Source: Bacilli bacterium (lineage in GTDB: Bacteria > Bacillota_I > Bacilli_A > RFN20 > CAG-826). Taken from it: a stretch of DNA of 64,000 nt. The stretch covers positions 74,636 through 138,635 of the forward strand of contig CAAGAN010000038.1 of NCBI GenBank assembly GCA_900767825.1, in the 5' to 3' direction. Every line of letters begins with the position of its first letter. Position 1 is the stretch's first letter. Position numbers and translations under genes: made by a program. Under the pieces are notes generated by a model, which did not search any database, was not told where the DNA came from, and worked only from the letters and a program-made list of their open reading frames with translations. This document shows, in pieces, positions 18,631 to 27,865 of the stretch.

Positions 18631-18933
18631 AAGTAGCTAGGTTTAAAACCTTCCTAGTTAGGATTATAAAGCCAAAACGGCAAATAAGGAAATTAGAAGT
18701 ATGTATTTTTTGAAAAAATAATATATCTACTGGATATGTTTGGGGGTGGGCCTATAGGAATCTTAAGACGACACCCCTAGAAATAGGATATCATTTAGTT
18801 GCACAGCTTTGTAATTATGTGTGCATTTTGCAAATGGTTTAACAAAATCAAGCGAACAATATGCTTCAGTGTGAGTGGTCTCCTTTTTTCAAAAAAGATT
18901 TCGAAACGGTTTCGCCTCTTTATTTGTTATCAT
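18631..18933. other. gap of ~300 bases, one GC-rich hairpin
   Basis: No credible gene. A GC-rich inverted repeat, GGGGGTG ... CACCCCT, spans about 18733-18779 with a loop of ~30 bases and lies close to the promoter region expected for the DUF402 gene or the end of the 455-residue gene. A run of T follows neither arm, so it is not a clear terminator. Confidence 0.4.
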
Positions 18934-20301
18934 TCACTCACCGTGAATAACAATTCTATCCTTTGCAAATTCTTCAAATGTACAATCTATTTCTTCGTAA
19001 ATTTTGTTCAATTCTTCATTAATCTTACCAGACACATAAGCATCTCTTAATTCGGGTTTTTCTATAAGAACCCATTTTAGCTGAGAATATAAGTATTTGG
19101 CAAAAGCTATCCACTGAGGATAATTTATTGCCATTGGATTCTTTGTAAAATATATTTTTCCAGCATTTATTGCCGTTGCAACTGAGTGCCCAACAAAAAG
19201 CATCGTTGCTAGTTTTGGATGTTTTTCACGATTAAGAGAAAATGGAATTGATTCCTTTATACCATTACCTTCCTTAATTCTCTTCAATCCATATCCCAAC
19301 CTAATGATAACTTCAGTGATCATTACAGGAATAGATAACGAACAAAAATGAATAAAGTCATACCCTTCATAATACATTCCTTGTACAATCTCAGCAATTG
19401 TCTGCTCTTCTTCACCAATGCTACCGAATTGCAATAAATTAAATAGAGCCATCATTGGAGCCGGAAGCCCCATTGATGTAGTTATATCTGATTTGAAATG
19501 TATTATCTGTTTTGCAATTACAGCAAATATATAGGATTCTTTTCTATCGGCATAATTTTCCATCACCTGTGAGACTATCTTTCCCGTTTTATCAATTGTT
19601 GTCATCCTTCCTGTAAGAATATCCACAATACCAAATAACAATCCTAACAACGGATCATGCCCTAGGGATAATAAACGATGGTAGTATGTAGATAATCCCT
19701 CCACATATTCTGTTGTGTTTCTATTATCTTGCGCGTCATAAGGCACTTTACTGACTTTGGAATTTGCAAGTTTTTCCATTTCATCTTCAGGAAACTTTTT
19801 ATCAAACCAATCTCTAACGTAATTGGATAATGGACCGCCTTTCAACCCCACCGGTGTTTTTCGAGGAATTCCTACAAGAAGCAAATCTATTGCACCACTC
19901 AAAATACCTGCAGACGCACAAATTGCCACATCATATTTATCTAATTTGTACAACTGATTAAATTCGGCATTAAGCTGTAAAATCTCCTGTCGATTGCTTT
20001 TTAACTCTTCTTCAGTAAATAGTGATTCTAGTTTATTTCCTGTTCCAACATTTTGGGCTGCTTCAGCATATAATTCACCCCGTGTTTGAACCTTAATAAC
20101 TTTTTTTGTTTCGCGCGCAGCCGAAACTGCTGGCATTTCTGTATATCCCAGAACCCTTAACAAACTTTCGCTTTCATGAATTCTTCTATCAATCTCATCA
20201 TTAGATGGAAGTTCCTTCCTGATTGCATTTAGCTCATTGGATTGATATTTAAGAACATCGTTTATTTCTTGCTCTGTTTTTGAATATTTATACTTACTCA
20301 T
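18934..20301 (-). CDS. unknown membrane protein of an accessory pair
   Basis: 455 residues. The first ~150 residues are charged and partly coiled coil. Hydrophobic segments follow: CASAGILSGAIDLLLVGIP (~155), DPLLGLLFGIVDILTG (~240), HFCSLSIPVMITEVIIRLG (~335), LATMLFVGHSVATAINAG (~375). The conserved-looking LGHDPLLGLLFGIVDI and INYPQWIAFAKYLYSQLKW suggest a real family, but I cannot name it. It follows a glycine-zipper protein gene on the same strand after a 230-base spacer with a broken reading frame. Codon use is less purine-biased than its neighbours, hinting at transfer. Possible membrane-acting defence or toxin module, by inference only. Confidence 0.75.
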   Translation of the reverse strand: MSKYKYSKTEQEINDVLKYQSNELNAIRKELPSNDEIDRRIHESESLLRVLGYTEMPAVSAARETKKVIKVQTRGELYAEAAQNVGTGNKLESLFTEEELKSNRQEILQLNAEFNQLYKLDKYDVAICASAGILSGAIDLLLVGIPRKTPVGLKGGPLSNYVRDWFDKKFPEDEMEKLANSKVSKVPYDAQDNRNTTEYVEGLSTYYHRLLSLGHDPLLGLLFGIVDILTGRMTTIDKTGKIVSQVMENYADRKESYIFAVIAKQIIHFKSDITTSMGLPAPMMALFNLLQFGSIGEEEQTIAEIVQGMYYEGYDFIHFCSLSIPVMITEVIIRLGYGLKRIKEGNGIKESIPFSLNREKHPKLATMLFVGHSVATAINAGKIYFTKNPMAINYPQWIAFAKYLYSQLKWVLIEKPELRDAYVSGKINEELNKIYEEIDCTFEEFAKDRIVIHGE

Positions 20302-20325
20302 TCTTTCGCCTTCTTATTTTAAAAG

Positions 20326-20476
20326 TTATTTGATTTGAGCTTTTTTGCTTTCTTCATCCAATTTTAGCAACTCTTTTTTACAGAGCTTTTTGTTCTACCA
20401 AACGTCTCTTTAATTTTCCTATTCCATATATCGATGCAAGTACTATTAAAATAGCAACAGAAGTATCTTAAATCAT
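20326..20476 (-). pseudogene. possible remnant of a short membrane-protein gene
   Basis: From ATG 20476 the frame hits TAA at codon 3, then reads SVAILIVLASIYGIGKLKRR and stops. After a one-base shift the reading continues as KKELLKLDEESKKAQIK and ends at 20326. A hydrophobic helix followed by a basic coiled tail, split by a stop and a shift, looks like a decayed small gene between the two intact genes of this module. The stretch is short and could be chance. Confidence 0.35.
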
Positions 20477-20533
20477 GCCGTCTACTTTTTAGTATGGAAG
20501 TTATCAAATTTACCAGTACGTGGCCATCTCAAA

Positions 20534-21094
20534 CTATTCAACACCTAAATCTTTTCGTAAGTCCTGGATAGCTCTTTGAAGCAAAATATTCAAACTCTGC
20601 AAATAATCTAAACGTTCTTTATCTGCATAAACTTCATCCTTTAATGCCTTAATAATTGCATTGTGCTTCCTTAATGCTTCCTTATATAGGCGTTCTTTTT
20701 CTTGACGAAGCTGTTTGTTCTTAAGATGTGACGCAACAGCTACTCCAATACCACCTAGCACGGCTACTGGAGCTGCAAGCACAAATACACCTGCTACCAT
20801 TCCGCCGCCAACTATGCCACCTGCTGCCGCCAATCCCGAAGTGATACCTGCTGCAGACAAACCAACTACCGAGCCCAATCCATATAAAGCTGCAAACGAT
20901 CCCACTCCACCAATGCCGGCTCCAAGCGCACCCGCAAGCACTTCTGGAATTGCACTTTCACTGATTGTTCTCTTTTTATCGTTAAGTGCGGCTGCCGCTT
21001 CGTTCACTACATTCACCACAGGTTGAAGAGCTTTGACACTCTGAAAGTTCATATTTTTCTTTTTTCTTACATATCCATCATTAAAATTGCTCAT
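20534..21094 (-). CDS. glycine-zipper membrane protein of an accessory pair
   Basis: 186 residues in three parts: polar N-terminus (res 1-45), a very Gly/Ala-rich hydrophobic block (res ~48-125; ALGAGIGGVGSFAALYGLGS and GLAAAGGIVGGGMVAGVFVL), and a Lys/Glu-rich C-terminal coiled coil (KNKQLRQEKERLYKEALRKH to the end). Gly-zipper hairpins of this sort insert into or oligomerise in membranes in many toxins and phage proteins. Family not recognised. Upstream lies a promoter-like stretch overlapped by a perfect 9-bp inverted repeat (21211-21239). Confidence 0.7.
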   Translation of the reverse strand: MSNFNDGYVRKKKNMNFQSVKALQPVVNVVNEAAAALNDKKRTISESAIPEVLAGALGAGIGGVGSFAALYGLGSVVGLSAAGITSGLAAAGGIVGGGMVAGVFVLAAPVAVLGGIGVAVASHLKNKQLRQEKERLYKEALRKHNAIIKALKDEVYADKERLDYLQSLNILLQRAIQDLRKDLGVE

Positions 21095-21413
21095 TTTTTA
21101 TCGTTTCCTTTCAGATGCTCCTACTATAGGCGTCACAACTAAATCTATGAAAAAGACTGCGATTGCCCAGAATTTCTTCCATCAATTTGTCTTTCTCATG
21201 AAAACACAATATACATTGATAAAACACTTGTCAATGTATTGAACGCTAACCAAAATATGCAAATACTCGTCGCCACGGCAACGAGTACATTACTTCTATT
21301 ATCTTTGAATGTTCGGTTCCGCCTTTGTATTAAAGCAAAACATGAAATTGCTTTCTTCGCTTATTTCGAGCGATTCCACACTTGATGCAGATGCAAGGCA
21401 AGACAAAACTATT
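21095..21413. other. gap of ~320 bases with hairpin
   Basis: Besides the promoter/operator at 21208-21239 this gap holds a strong hairpin near 21268-21289, ACTCGT..GCC/GGC..ACGAGT, with a nearly continuous stem. No T-run follows on either strand, so it may be a leader structure or bidirectional barrier rather than a simple terminator. No gene is visible. Confidence 0.5.
21208..21239 (-). promoter_or_regulatory. promoter with overlapping 9-bp inverted repeat
   Basis: On the minus strand TTGACA (21234-21229) and TATATT (21213-21208) are 15 bases apart. The arms ATACATTGA (21211-21219) and TCAATGTAT (21231-21239) form a perfect inverted repeat across both boxes, as expected for a repressor site controlling the two-gene membrane module downstream. 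Confidence 0.5.
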
Positions 21414-22583
21414 CTATTTATTAAAGACTAATCCAAGATCAAGGAACATCTTTAATTGCTCCTTGTATTTGCAAACATAGACAGGATCAAATGGTTTGTC
21501 ATTTGGAAGAACCATTAAGGTATCTTCATAACCTAAAGCAAAATATGTCTTGCCAGTTCTAATAGAAATAGCAACATCTACTAATAGATTATCGGTATGA
21601 ATTTCTTTTAACTTAGATCTAATTTCAGGAGTTAAGACTTTCTTATCTTGGCTAAGTCCATAGATAACAAACTTCTTGTTATTTTCGATTGGTTTTAATC
21701 CCTTGATGGCATCTGGAGGTATAGCCCTATCATTGCCCTTGAAATAAATAATTAAGCCTTCGTCGGATAATTCTAATTTATTTTCCATTCTTAGATATTT
21801 ACCAACAAAGACAGTTTGGAGAGCCTTTCCTGTATCTTTTTGGGCTCCGACGTCAGATAAAGAAGTTTCGACTCCTTCATATTTAAAGCTGATGCTTTCT
21901 CTAGATCCTAAAGATGCAACTTCAGGATATAAAGCACAGGCCTTAAATTCTTCTTCGCTTATCTTGGTATCGAAATCACCAGTTAAATCAGTGATATTGA
22001 GTCCTTCAAATGTATAGGCATTTACATTTTCATAATAAGAGACGAAATAATCACGGATTAATTTCTTTTGGGCTTTTCTTTGGAAAACACCAAATACAAC
22101 AAAGCCAACAAGAGCTGCAACAGCTAATCCAAGTGCTAGATATAATCCTAATTGGGTTAATTTTTCTTTATTAATAAGAGTTGGAATTAAATAGGCCCCA
22201 AAGATAAGAACGATGCTTCCAAAAGTCAAAACCATTTTCCAGGTTGACCACTTCTTATATTGTTTTATCCATTCTCTTCTAGCTTTCTCTACTTCCGCTA
22301 AATGTTCATCAGGATATTCAATGTTACCTTTTTCGTTACGTTTAGAAGGTTCTAGTTCAACTTCTTCATCCCCTTCTTCTTTTTCTTTCCTTAAATTAAT
22401 CTCTTCTTCTTTTTTCTCTTCAACAGGTTCTTCCTTGACTTCTTCTTTTACCTCTTCTTTTTTAGCATCGGCAAAATCTTCATCAAAAGACTCTTCATTT
22501 GTCTTAGTTTCTTCTGCTGCAAGAGCAGGATTTACTTCGGTATTTTCTTTATTTTCTAATTCAATTTTTTCTTCTTTTTTCAT
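21414..22583 (-). CDS. membrane protein with acidic N-terminus and unknown C-domain
   Basis: 389 residues. The first ~95 residues are nearly all Glu, Lys and Asp (low complexity). Two membrane helices follow (MVLTFGSIVLIFGAYLIPTL and LYLALGLAVAALVGFVVFGV), then a ~210-residue globular cytoplasmic domain with alternating strands. No family recognised. Its AGGAG ribosome site lies inside the descending arm of the terminator hairpin of the upstream thiT gene (22591-22621). Confidence 0.78.
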   Translation of the reverse strand: MKKEEKIELENKENTEVNPALAAEETKTNEESFDEDFADAKKEEVKEEVKEEPVEEKKEEEINLRKEKEEGDEEVELEPSKRNEKGNIEYPDEHLAEVEKARREWIKQYKKWSTWKMVLTFGSIVLIFGAYLIPTLINKEKLTQLGLYLALGLAVAALVGFVVFGVFQRKAQKKLIRDYFVSYYENVNAYTFEGLNITDLTGDFDTKISEEEFKACALYPEVASLGSRESISFKYEGVETSLSDVGAQKDTGKALQTVFVGKYLRMENKLELSDEGLIIYFKGNDRAIPPDAIKGLKPIENNKKFVIYGLSQDKKVLTPEIRSKLKEIHTDNLLVDVAISIRTGKTYFALGYEDTLMVLPNDKPFDPVYVCKYKEQLKMFLDLGLVFNK

Positions 22584-22590
22584 AAATAAA

Positions 22591-22621
22591 AACTCCTAAG
22601 GATTTTATTCACATAGGAGTT
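22591..22621 (-). terminator. thiT terminator that also contains next gene's ribosome site
   Basis: Perfect 8-bp arms AACTCCTA and TAGGAGTT with a 15-base loop. On the minus strand the 3' arm is followed by a T-run and then, within a few bases, ATG 22583. The AGGAG in the 3' arm is the only ribosome site for that gene, so folding both ends thiT transcripts and hides the site. Confidence 0.7.
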
Positions 22622-22661
22622 TAACACGAAGAAATAAATTTTCCTTTAAAAATATTAAAAA

Positions 22662-23669
22662 TTAACGAACCGGATAAAGTTTATTTAATCTTTGTAACGG
22701 TCCATATATTGCAACTAGGAATACTAATGCGAATAAACCTTGCAATGGGATATATGTTGCATTGTAGATAATTCCATCCATAAAGGAATAATCATATAAA
22801 ACCATTGAAGATATAGTTGAACCTAATAAACGAATTAAAGTGGCTCCAATACCTGCTAAAACGATAGCAAGAACACCAAATAGGTCATAGAATTTTCTTT
22901 TTTCAGAGAAGACAAATTTAGAGACGCATCCAAGGATACAAGTTGAACCAAATCCGACTAAATAATCGAATGGGAAAGTGGCTAATCCGTATCCGTCAGT
23001 TAAGCAAGTTAATAAGCCGTATACGATACCACAGGCAATAAATCCCTTGATTGGTCCTCTTCTTAAGGCAAGAATGAATAAAGGAACCATTTGGAGATTA
23101 ATAGATCCTCCAGTAGGCATGGAGAATAATTTGATGAAGTTAAGAACGAATGCCATGGCAATAAGCATGCCACATTCGCATATGTCAGCAATTGTGTATT
23201 CTTCTTCGCTGACGGTAGATAAAAGGAAGGAAAAGGCGGATAAGGCCATAAAAGAAGGCATCCAGACACCCCATAATGCAATAGAGGTAGAAGCATCTTC
23301 AAATTTGGTGACGTATAAATCCTTAACAATGAACATTAATATAGCCGAAAGTGCCATCATTGAAGCAGCGCCAAAAGCCCAGTTCTTGTTGTTATTAAAA
23401 ACAAATTTGCCAATCATAGCTGCGATAATAGCAAACACTGGAAGAGCAATCCCAATCCAAGTTAAAAACCAACCTGAATAAGAGAAATCTGCAAGGACTT
23501 TTATTAGGGTATAGAAAGTCTTTGTACCGTCGCTAGTTTTGATGCGAAACATATTTCCGACAAAACCTAAATAAGAGATGAGGGCAAAAGCAATTGCTAC
23601 AAAAGTGGCAATCTCTTTTGTTTTTGAAGCAAAGCTATTTTTTGCTTCTAATTGGGTAGAACTGTCCAT
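22662..23669 (-). CDS. thiT: ECF thiamine transporter substrate-binding subunit ThiT, with membrane extension
   Basis: 335 residues, against ~180-200 for ThiT. The C-terminal half (from ~res 165) is ThiT: ECGMLIAMAFVLNFIKLF, the thiamine-pocket segment GGSINLQMVPLFILALRRG, then YGLLTCLTDGYG. It binds thiamine and works with a shared EcfAAT module not in this window. The N-terminal half adds about four extra membrane helices of unknown role. A TPP riboswitch stands directly upstream, which supports the substrate. SD GGAGG (23684-23680) is 10 bases before ATG. Confidence 0.9.
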   Translation of the reverse strand: MDSSTQLEAKNSFASKTKEIATFVAIAFALISYLGFVGNMFRIKTSDGTKTFYTLIKVLADFSYSGWFLTWIGIALPVFAIIAAMIGKFVFNNNKNWAFGAASMMALSAILMFIVKDLYVTKFEDASTSIALWGVWMPSFMALSAFSFLLSTVSEEEYTIADICECGMLIAMAFVLNFIKLFSMPTGGSINLQMVPLFILALRRGPIKGFIACGIVYGLLTCLTDGYGLATFPFDYLVGFGSTCILGCVSKFVFSEKRKFYDLFGVLAIVLAGIGATLIRLLGSTISSMVLYDYSFMDGIIYNATYIPLQGLFALVFLVAIYGPLQRLNKLYPVR

Positions 23670-23684
23670 AAATTAAAAACCTCC

Positions 23685-23812
23685 AGGACAAAATCACCCA
23701 GAGGAAAGTAAATATCTTTCTTACCTCCGCCTGCATTACCAGGATCAGGTGAACCGTCGAATTTGAACAAAATTCCTCTCAGCAAGCTTCTTGGCTGCTC
23801 CGGATAGCAATA
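23685..23812 (-). promoter_or_regulatory. TPP (thiamine) riboswitch
   Basis: The minus strand carries the THI-box core: GCTGAGAGG (CTGAGA at 23782-23777), ACCTGATCCTGGTAATGCAG (from 23750) and GCGGAGG soon after, in the right order and spacing before thiT. Downstream, CCTCTGG (complement of 23698-23704) can pair with CCTGGAGG that contains the thiT ribosome site, so the switch probably blocks translation when TPP is bound. The aptamer is clear; the platform model is inference. Confidence 0.9.
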
Positions 23813-23819
23813 TCTTAGT

Positions 23820-24485
23820 CTATTTGTTTTCCCAGTCAATAGGACTTAAGCCATGACTAATTAAATAATCATTAGTCTTAAAGAAGTGATGGTTATTAAA
23901 AAATAAACCTCTATTCGCTGATAGTGGAGACGGGTGTCCTGACTTTAATATCAATCTATTTGGATTATGGATGTATTTAGAAAAAGAAATAGCAAACGAG
24001 CCCCAAAGAATGAATACAATTGGTTGAGGCAAACTATCGATATATTCATACACGTCCTTGCTAAAATTGGAATAATAAACATTTTTATGTGACAAAGGTT
24101 CCCCTTCTCTTACAGTCAAACAACTATTAAGAAGAAGCACTCCTTGTTTAGCTAGATAAGTTAAATCCCCATTAGAAAAATCCATGCTTACGCCTAAATC
24201 GTTTTCTATTTCTTTATATATATTAATTAGGGATGGAGGAAGCTTAGTTCCTCTTGGAACAGAAAAAGATAAACCCATCGCTTGATTCGGTTCATGATAT
24301 GGGTCTTGTCCAATCAACACGACTTTGATTGAATTAGGAGATGTCAAACTAAACGCGTTAAATATCTTTTCTCTAGGTGGATATATAACATGATTGCTAT
24401 ATTCTTCATCCAAAAATAACTTCAAGGATTTGAAATAAGGCTTATTTTCAATTTTATCAAAGAAAGATGACCAATCATTAAGCAT
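23820..24485 (-). CDS. ung: uracil-DNA glycosylase
   Basis: 221 residues, family 1 UDG. Removes uracil from DNA. Water-activating motif GQDPYHEPNQAMGLSFSV (res ~63) and minor-groove loop SGHPSPLSANRG (res ~182) are intact. The gene ends just before the TPP riboswitch, so thiT may also be reached by readthrough. Confidence 0.96.
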   Translation of the reverse strand: MLNDWSSFFDKIENKPYFKSLKLFLDEEYSNHVIYPPREKIFNAFSLTSPNSIKVVLIGQDPYHEPNQAMGLSFSVPRGTKLPPSLINIYKEIENDLGVSMDFSNGDLTYLAKQGVLLLNSCLTVREGEPLSHKNVYYSNFSKDVYEYIDSLPQPIVFILWGSFAISFSKYIHNPNRLILKSGHPSPLSANRGLFFNNHHFFKTNDYLISHGLSPIDWENK

Positions 24486-24529
24486 AAAAGTATTATAAAG
24501 ATTAGAAAGAAGATGTCATAATAAAAAGG

Positions 24530-25633
24530 ATGAAAGTTCTTTGGCTTTTTAACCACCCGGCTCCTTACAAGGTCGACATGTTTAATTTATTAGGAAAAGA
24601 ATGTGATCTTTCCGTTATTTTCGAGCGAGAAAAAGAAGGCGGGAGAAATTCTATTTTCTATGGAGAGGAAAAGCATTTTAATTACAAGATATGCAAGGGA
24701 TTAAAATGGGGTAGCATCGAATCTTTTTCCTTAACTCCTATAAAAGAATTAAAGAAAAATAAATATGATGTTATCGTCATTAATGGATGGAGAACTTTAA
24801 CTGAACAAAAGACAATTTCCTATCTAAAAAAACATAACATTCCATATATATTCGCGATCAACGGGGGAATAATAAAGCAAAAGGAAAATAAGCTGTTTTA
24901 TCGAATTAAAAAGAAATATATTTCTGGCGCCTCGCTTTATATAACTCCAGATTCTTCTTCCGCGAATTATTTGCTTCATTACGGGGCGAGCGAAGATAAG
25001 ATTAGGTATTTCCATTATTCATCAATATTTGATAAAGATGTCTTGCCTAAGCCTCTAGAAAAAGAAGAAAAAACAAGATTAAGAAATGAACTTGGATACG
25101 CGAAAGAAAATGAAAAACTTTTTGTTTCAAGCGGTCAATTAATTGAAAGAAAAAACTTCATTTATCTAGTTAATATTTGGAAGAAATTACCTTCAAATTA
25201 CAAGCTTATTATTTCTGGTGAAGGTTATCAAAAGGATGAGATTTTGCGCTTAATTAAAGAAAATAACCTTGCAAATGTCGAACTTTCTAGATATTTAAAA
25301 AAGAAAGATATTTTACGTTTGTTCTCGATTTCAGATGGGTTTGTTTTCCTTTCAAAAGAAGATATTTATGGGCATGTAATCAATGAAGCTTTGTCGCAAG
25401 GATTACCTGTTATTTCTTCTAATAAAGTGAATGCATCTTTAAACCTAATCGAAGATAATAAAAATGGTTTTGTTGTATCTTTAAATGATGAAGAAGGAAT
25501 ATTAAAAGCCATCCAAAGTGACAAGTTAGAATTAATGGGAATGGATGCGATTAGAACCGCGAAAGAAAATACGATTGAAAGATCAATGCTAGATACTTTA
25601 TCTATTCTAAAAGAATTTAACGAATCAAAATGA
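24530..25633 (+). CDS. GT4-family glycosyltransferase
   Basis: 367 residues, GT-B fold. N-terminal acceptor domain begins LWLFNHPAPYKVDMFNLLG. The C-terminal donor domain has FVSSGQLIERKNFIYLVNIW and the nucleotide-sugar motif EDIYGHVINEALSQGLPVIS (E-x7-E). It probably adds one sugar to a lipid-linked repeat unit at the inner membrane face. It begins the plus-strand part of the polysaccharide locus and overlaps the next gene by 4 bp (ATGA). Confidence 0.88.
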   Translation: MKVLWLFNHPAPYKVDMFNLLGKECDLSVIFEREKEGGRNSIFYGEEKHFNYKICKGLKWGSIESFSLTPIKELKKNKYDVIVINGWRTLTEQKTISYLKKHNIPYIFAINGGIIKQKENKLFYRIKKKYISGASLYITPDSSSANYLLHYGASEDKIRYFHYSSIFDKDVLPKPLEKEEKTRLRNELGYAKENEKLFVSSGQLIERKNFIYLVNIWKKLPSNYKLIISGEGYQKDEILRLIKENNLANVELSRYLKKKDILRLFSISDGFVFLSKEDIYGHVINEALSQGLPVISSNKVNASLNLIEDNKNGFVVSLNDEEGILKAIQSDKLELMGMDAIRTAKENTIERSMLDTLSILKEFNESK

Positions 25634-26712
25634 AAATAATTTACCTAACTACTTCAACTACCTCCCCCCTGTTCGATGAATTGATTTCAAAGGGATATAA
25701 ATTAAACCCGGCTGGGCAAAATTTTCATTCTAAATTAATAACCTATTTATCTAAATATGAAGAAGTCAAAGTCTATTCTTTGCCATCTTTATATTTAACT
25801 CTCCAAGATGAAGGAAATTATTCTTATATAACGTTCAAATCAAAGATAACGAAGAAGTTATTTGGAGTATCCAAGACATTAAAGTTAATTGAAGAATCAA
25901 TAAAGAAAGATGATGTAATTATTTTTGATTCAACTTCTGTCCAATTAAGCAAGATTGCTTCTATTCTTTCTAAAAAGGAATATAAAACAGTTGCTATACT
26001 TACCGATAATCCATTTAACATCACTTATCAAAGCAATTCGCTTTCCAAACAAATAATAGAAAATACATCCACTTCTTTTGCATCTATTTCCTTAACAAAA
26101 GAGCTAACTTCTTTATTCAAACTAGATTCAAAGCCTAGTCTAAATATTCTTGGAATAATGGAAAATAACGCACCCATTGCATCAAATTTAGGTAATTATA
26201 TCTATTTTTCCGGGGCTTTATTTGCAAAATATGGAGTCAAAGAATTGCTTGATGCATATTTAAAAGCCAAACCTAATTTGGATTTAATAATCGCAGGTCA
26301 TGGAGACATGGAAGAAGAGATTAAATCCTATAGCGAGTCAAATGAAAGAATTAAATATCTAGGTCAAATAAGCAAAGACGAAAACTATAAATATGAATCG
26401 GAAGCTTATTTAAATATAAACCCTAGACCATATCCAAGTATCTATGATCTTTATAGTGTACCTTCTAAATTAATCGAGTATCTATCTTTATCTAAACATA
26501 TTGCATCTAGATATTGCTCCCCTTTAGATAAATACTTCCCTATTTCTATAAATCTAATAGAAGGTTCGATCTATGATTTCTTTATCTTACATATGGATAA
26601 GGAAAATAATCTGATTAACCTAAAAGAAAATGATTATCTAAAGACTAGAAAAGATTTTTCAGGTGATAAAATAAGCAAGGATATTATTTCTTTTTTAAAG
26701 TCATTAAACTAG
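25630..26712 (+). CDS. GT4-like glycosyltransferase
   Basis: 360 residues. Less typical than its neighbour, but the donor-domain pattern is there: IYFSGALFAKYGVKELLDAY, DLIIAGHGDMEEEIKSY, RIKYLGQISKDENYKYESEA and a terminal VPSKLIEYLSLSKHIASRYC. Sugar specificity cannot be read. It overlaps the opposing glycosyltransferase gene at 26684 by 29 bp tail to tail. Confidence 0.78.
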   Translation: MKIIYLTTSTTSPLFDELISKGYKLNPAGQNFHSKLITYLSKYEEVKVYSLPSLYLTLQDEGNYSYITFKSKITKKLFGVSKTLKLIEESIKKDDVIIFDSTSVQLSKIASILSKKEYKTVAILTDNPFNITYQSNSLSKQIIENTSTSFASISLTKELTSLFKLDSKPSLNILGIMENNAPIASNLGNYIYFSGALFAKYGVKELLDAYLKAKPNLDLIIAGHGDMEEEIKSYSESNERIKYLGQISKDENYKYESEAYLNINPRPYPSIYDLYSVPSKLIEYLSLSKHIASRYCSPLDKYFPISINLIEGSIYDFFILHMDKENNLINLKENDYLKTRKDFSGDKISKDIISFLKSLN

Positions 26713-27865
26713 ATTCAATGGAATCTACGATAGAATTGAAATCGAAATGAGAATCATAATAATTTTTGTTATTTCTTCCCATTTCATCGAGTTTTTCTTT
26801 ATCTAAAGAAAGAATGGAATTAAAGGCATTAATAATAGATTCTTCATCTTCATTAGCAAGAACACTTCCATTAGATTCTTCTAAAATTTTTCTGCCGTCA
26901 CCTTTAATAATTCCTAGAATTGGACGAGCGTAATATAAAGAAGTGACTAATTTATTTGGAATAGTTTTTCCAACTGTTCCCCCTTCTTTTAAAGACACGA
27001 TTAAAGCCGTTGCATTTTTATAATAGGCATTAGCTTCATCTCTTCTTTTTGGGCCTAAGTAAATTATTCTTTCTTCTAGATTATTTGATTTAATGTAATT
27101 GATGACATTTTCTTTTTCTGAACCCATCCCAATTATTACTAATTTAGCCTTACCTTCAATTTTAGAAAAAGCTTTGATGATTTTGTCTACCATCTGAAGT
27201 TTCCCGATGTTACCGCAATAAAGGAAAGTAGGTTCATCATAAATAACGCTCTCTTCTTTTTCTTTTGCTAGAAAGGCAGGTTGAGGAAGATATTCCAAAG
27301 GAACGTTTTTAATATGCAGATAAGAAGAAAAGTAATCTATAAAAGATGGAGAAGAAACTAAAATCTTGTCACACCTAGAATAGATATATTTCGACCATAT
27401 CTTCAACAAACAATATAATGGGCTGCTTCTTTTTATTGCGTTTGTAATAAGAACACTTTCTGGCCATAAATCCAAGCAATAAAGCAATAATGGTATATTT
27501 TGTTTCCTTCTTATCTTTAATGCAGGAGAAACCATGATAACAGGAGAAAGCGACATAGAATAAATCACATCAAAATTACCTATCTTCAAGGCTTTCTTTT
27601 TCGCATTTTTCCAGAAAGAAAGATAATTCTCTATAATCGAAAATTTGCTATCTTTTCTTATCTTGCTATCGACTCTATATACTTCAACTCCATTAAGGAC
27701 TTCATAATCTTTGTGGATATATCCAGAAGGAATTTGATCATATCCGTAAGTTGGTTTGGAAGTTAAAACAACGACATGGTGGCCTCTTTTAACTAATTCT
27801 TCTGCAATAGAAGTAATCGTAAAAGGTTCTGGATGATAATGTTGGCAAACAATCGCGATATTCAC
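26684..27865 (-). CDS. WbuB-like GT4 glycosyltransferase
   Basis: 393 residues from GTG 27865; the frame is open to a TTG at 27883, but NIAIVCQHYHPEPFTITSIA at the start fits the family (WbuB/WcaI-like). Donor motifs: TFLYCGNIGKLQMVDKIIKA, ERIIYLGPKRRDEANAYYKN, and GKTIPNKLVTSLYYARPILG, where a Lys replaces the usual second Glu region. It faces the opposite way to its neighbours, so this locus has at least two transcription units. No clear SD at either start. Confidence 0.82.
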   Translation of the reverse strand: MNIAIVCQHYHPEPFTITSIAEELVKRGHHVVVLTSKPTYGYDQIPSGYIHKDYEVLNGVEVYRVDSKIRKDSKFSIIENYLSFWKNAKKKALKIGNFDVIYSMSLSPVIMVSPALKIRRKQNIPLLLYCLDLWPESVLITNAIKRSSPLYCLLKIWSKYIYSRCDKILVSSPSFIDYFSSYLHIKNVPLEYLPQPAFLAKEKEESVIYDEPTFLYCGNIGKLQMVDKIIKAFSKIEGKAKLVIIGMGSEKENVINYIKSNNLEERIIYLGPKRRDEANAYYKNATALIVSLKEGGTVGKTIPNKLVTSLYYARPILGIIKGDGRKILEESNGSVLANEDEESIINAFNSILSLDKEKLDEMGRNNKNYYDSHFDFNSIVDSIESSLMTLKKK

